Assembly: GCA_026713745.1 (NCBI GenBank)
Contig: JAPONU010000058.1
Location: forward strand, 1-5,550
DNA from: a bacterium
GTDB lineage: Bacteria; Actinomycetota; Acidimicrobiia; Acidimicrobiales; CATQHL01
Length of the DNA: 5,550 nt
Direction of reading: 5' to 3'
The notes under the pieces are model-generated. The model had not been told where the DNA came from and made no database searches. It saw only the letters and a program-made list of their open reading frames with translations. Both the position numbers and the translations under genes were made by a program. How positions within the stretch are numbered: position 1 is the first letter of the stretch; each line of letters starts with the position of its first letter. Shown here piece after piece: positions 4,725 to 5,550 of this stretch.

Positions 4725-5550
4725 ATGGAAGTCCTTCTCGGCGTCGGGGTGGCCGCCGGCCTGGGGTTCTCCGACTTCGTCGGGGGGACAGCCGGCCGGC
4801 GCACCGGGCCGTTGCGGGCCATCACCGGGATCCAGTTCATCGGGGCCGCCATCATCGGCATCTACCTGCTGGTGACGTCGCAACCACTCGGGAGCCTGCG
4901 CGTGACGGTGCTGGCGGCGATCGGCGGCGCGGCTCTGTCCTTCGGCGCCGGGTGCATGTACGCGGGGCTCTCCTGGGGTCGCATGTCAGTGATGGCGCCG
5001 GTGACCGCTGCGGCGGTGGCGGTGTTCACGTTCGGGGTGGGTCTGGTGCGCGGCGAGCGCCCGTCCGATCTGGCCGTGGCCGGGGTGGGGTTGGCGATCG
5101 TGGCCGTGATCGCTATCTCGCGGCCGCCTCCTGCACCCCATGTCTCCTCGGTGCCGGGGGGCGCGCCGCGGCGGATCGGCCTCGGAGCGGAGTTGGCCCT
5201 CTCTGTCGTTGCCGGAGCCTCATTCGCCACGTTCCAGACCACGATCGGCGAGATCGGTGGCGAGGCGGGCGTGGCACCCCTGCTGGTCGTGCGCGCCGCC
5301 GGCGGGACCCTCAGCCTGCTCGCCCTCGGTGTGGTCTGGCGACGGGCCGGCTCTCCCCGCCTCCGGGCGCCCAAGCGCAGCACGCTCGTGCCGGTGGCGG
5401 CGGCCGGGCTGCTGCTGCTCGTGGCGCACACACTGTTGATCGAGGCCCTCTCCCTGGGCCTGTTGTCGATCGTCGGACCGATCACCTCGCTCTCACCCGC
5501 CTTCACCGTGATCCCGGCGCGGATCTTCCTCCACGAGCACATCAGTCGCA
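4725..5550 (+). CDS. EamA/DMT-superfamily transporter, paralogue 3 (partial, cut by right edge)
   Basis: The frame is open from ATG 4725 to the window end, giving 275 residues; about 18-20 C-terminal residues should be missing by comparison with the 293-residue relative. It has two EamA repeats (about 3-132 and 155 onward) joined by a Pro-rich linker (RPPPAPHVSSVPGG, 133-146). It shares YAGLSWGR (79-86), RGERPSDLAVAG (109-120), LLIEAL (237-242) and GPIT.L.PAFTV (251-262) with transporter 2, of which it is clearly a duplicate. The DMT superfamily moves small metabolites across the inner membrane; the substrate is unknown. The ATG aligns with residue 1 of both paralogues. No ribosome-binding sequence precedes it; it directly follows the stop of a possible leader peptide. 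It diverges from the crcB pair, which appears to have become lodged between the two duplicates, or was flanked by them. Confidence 0.9.
   Translation, partial: MEVLLGVGVAAGLGFSDFVGGTAGRRTGPLRAITGIQFIGAAIIGIYLLVTSQPLGSLRVTVLAAIGGAALSFGAGCMYAGLSWGRMSVMAPVTAAAVAVFTFGVGLVRGERPSDLAVAGVGLAIVAVIAISRPPPAPHVSSVPGGAPRRIGLGAELALSVVAGASFATFQTTIGEIGGEAGVAPLLVVRAAGGTLSLLALGVVWRRAGSPRLRAPKRSTLVPVAAAGLLLLVAHTLLIEALSLGLLSIVGPITSLSPAFTVIPARIFLHEHISR

Overview
The window is GC-rich, with tightly packed genes, GTG/TTG starts, 4-bp start/stop overlaps and few Shine-Dalgarno sequences. Several -10-like TANNNT hexamers sit directly upstream of possible start codons. This fits a high-GC actinobacterium, perhaps an uncultured Acidimicrobiia-type lineage. 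The taxonomic guess is inference from gene style and cannot be proved from this window. No RNA gene, CRISPR array, insertion sequence or phage gene was seen.

Left part (1-1385, minus strand): a two-gene unit of a thiolase-fold protein followed, through an ATGA overlap, by a small membrane protein with a C-terminal CxxC zinc-ribbon start that runs off the left edge. The thiolase has Asp where the family has its nucleophilic Cys, but keeps the His of the GHP motif and probably the second Cys. A 140-bp divergent intergenic region (1386-1525) holds GC-rich dyads, a -10-like hexamer and a 9-bp stem in the presumed leader of the next gene.

Middle (1526-3935, plus strand): a DoxX-family membrane protein, then two EamA/DMT-superfamily transporters. 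A third EamA paralogue starts at 4725 and is cut by the right edge. The second and third transporters are close relatives whose starts align residue for residue. Both are preceded by a near-identical -10-like element (TAGYCTCGCCYG) that runs straight into an ATG opening a 10-codon reading frame, whose stop lies at or next to the transporter start. This looks like a leaderless upstream ORF arrangement and is the most interesting regulatory signal here.

Between transporters 2 and 3, on the minus strand, lie two overlapping crcB/fluC genes (3947-4650), a typical heterodimeric fluoride-channel pair. They converge on transporter 2 with an 11-bp gap and diverge from transporter 3 across a 74-bp region holding both candidate promoters and a perfect 10-bp palindrome. 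Overall this is a small-membrane-protein neighbourhood: fluoride export is the one well-defined function, three transporters have unknown substrates, and the DoxX and thiolase-like proteins have no assignable pathway.
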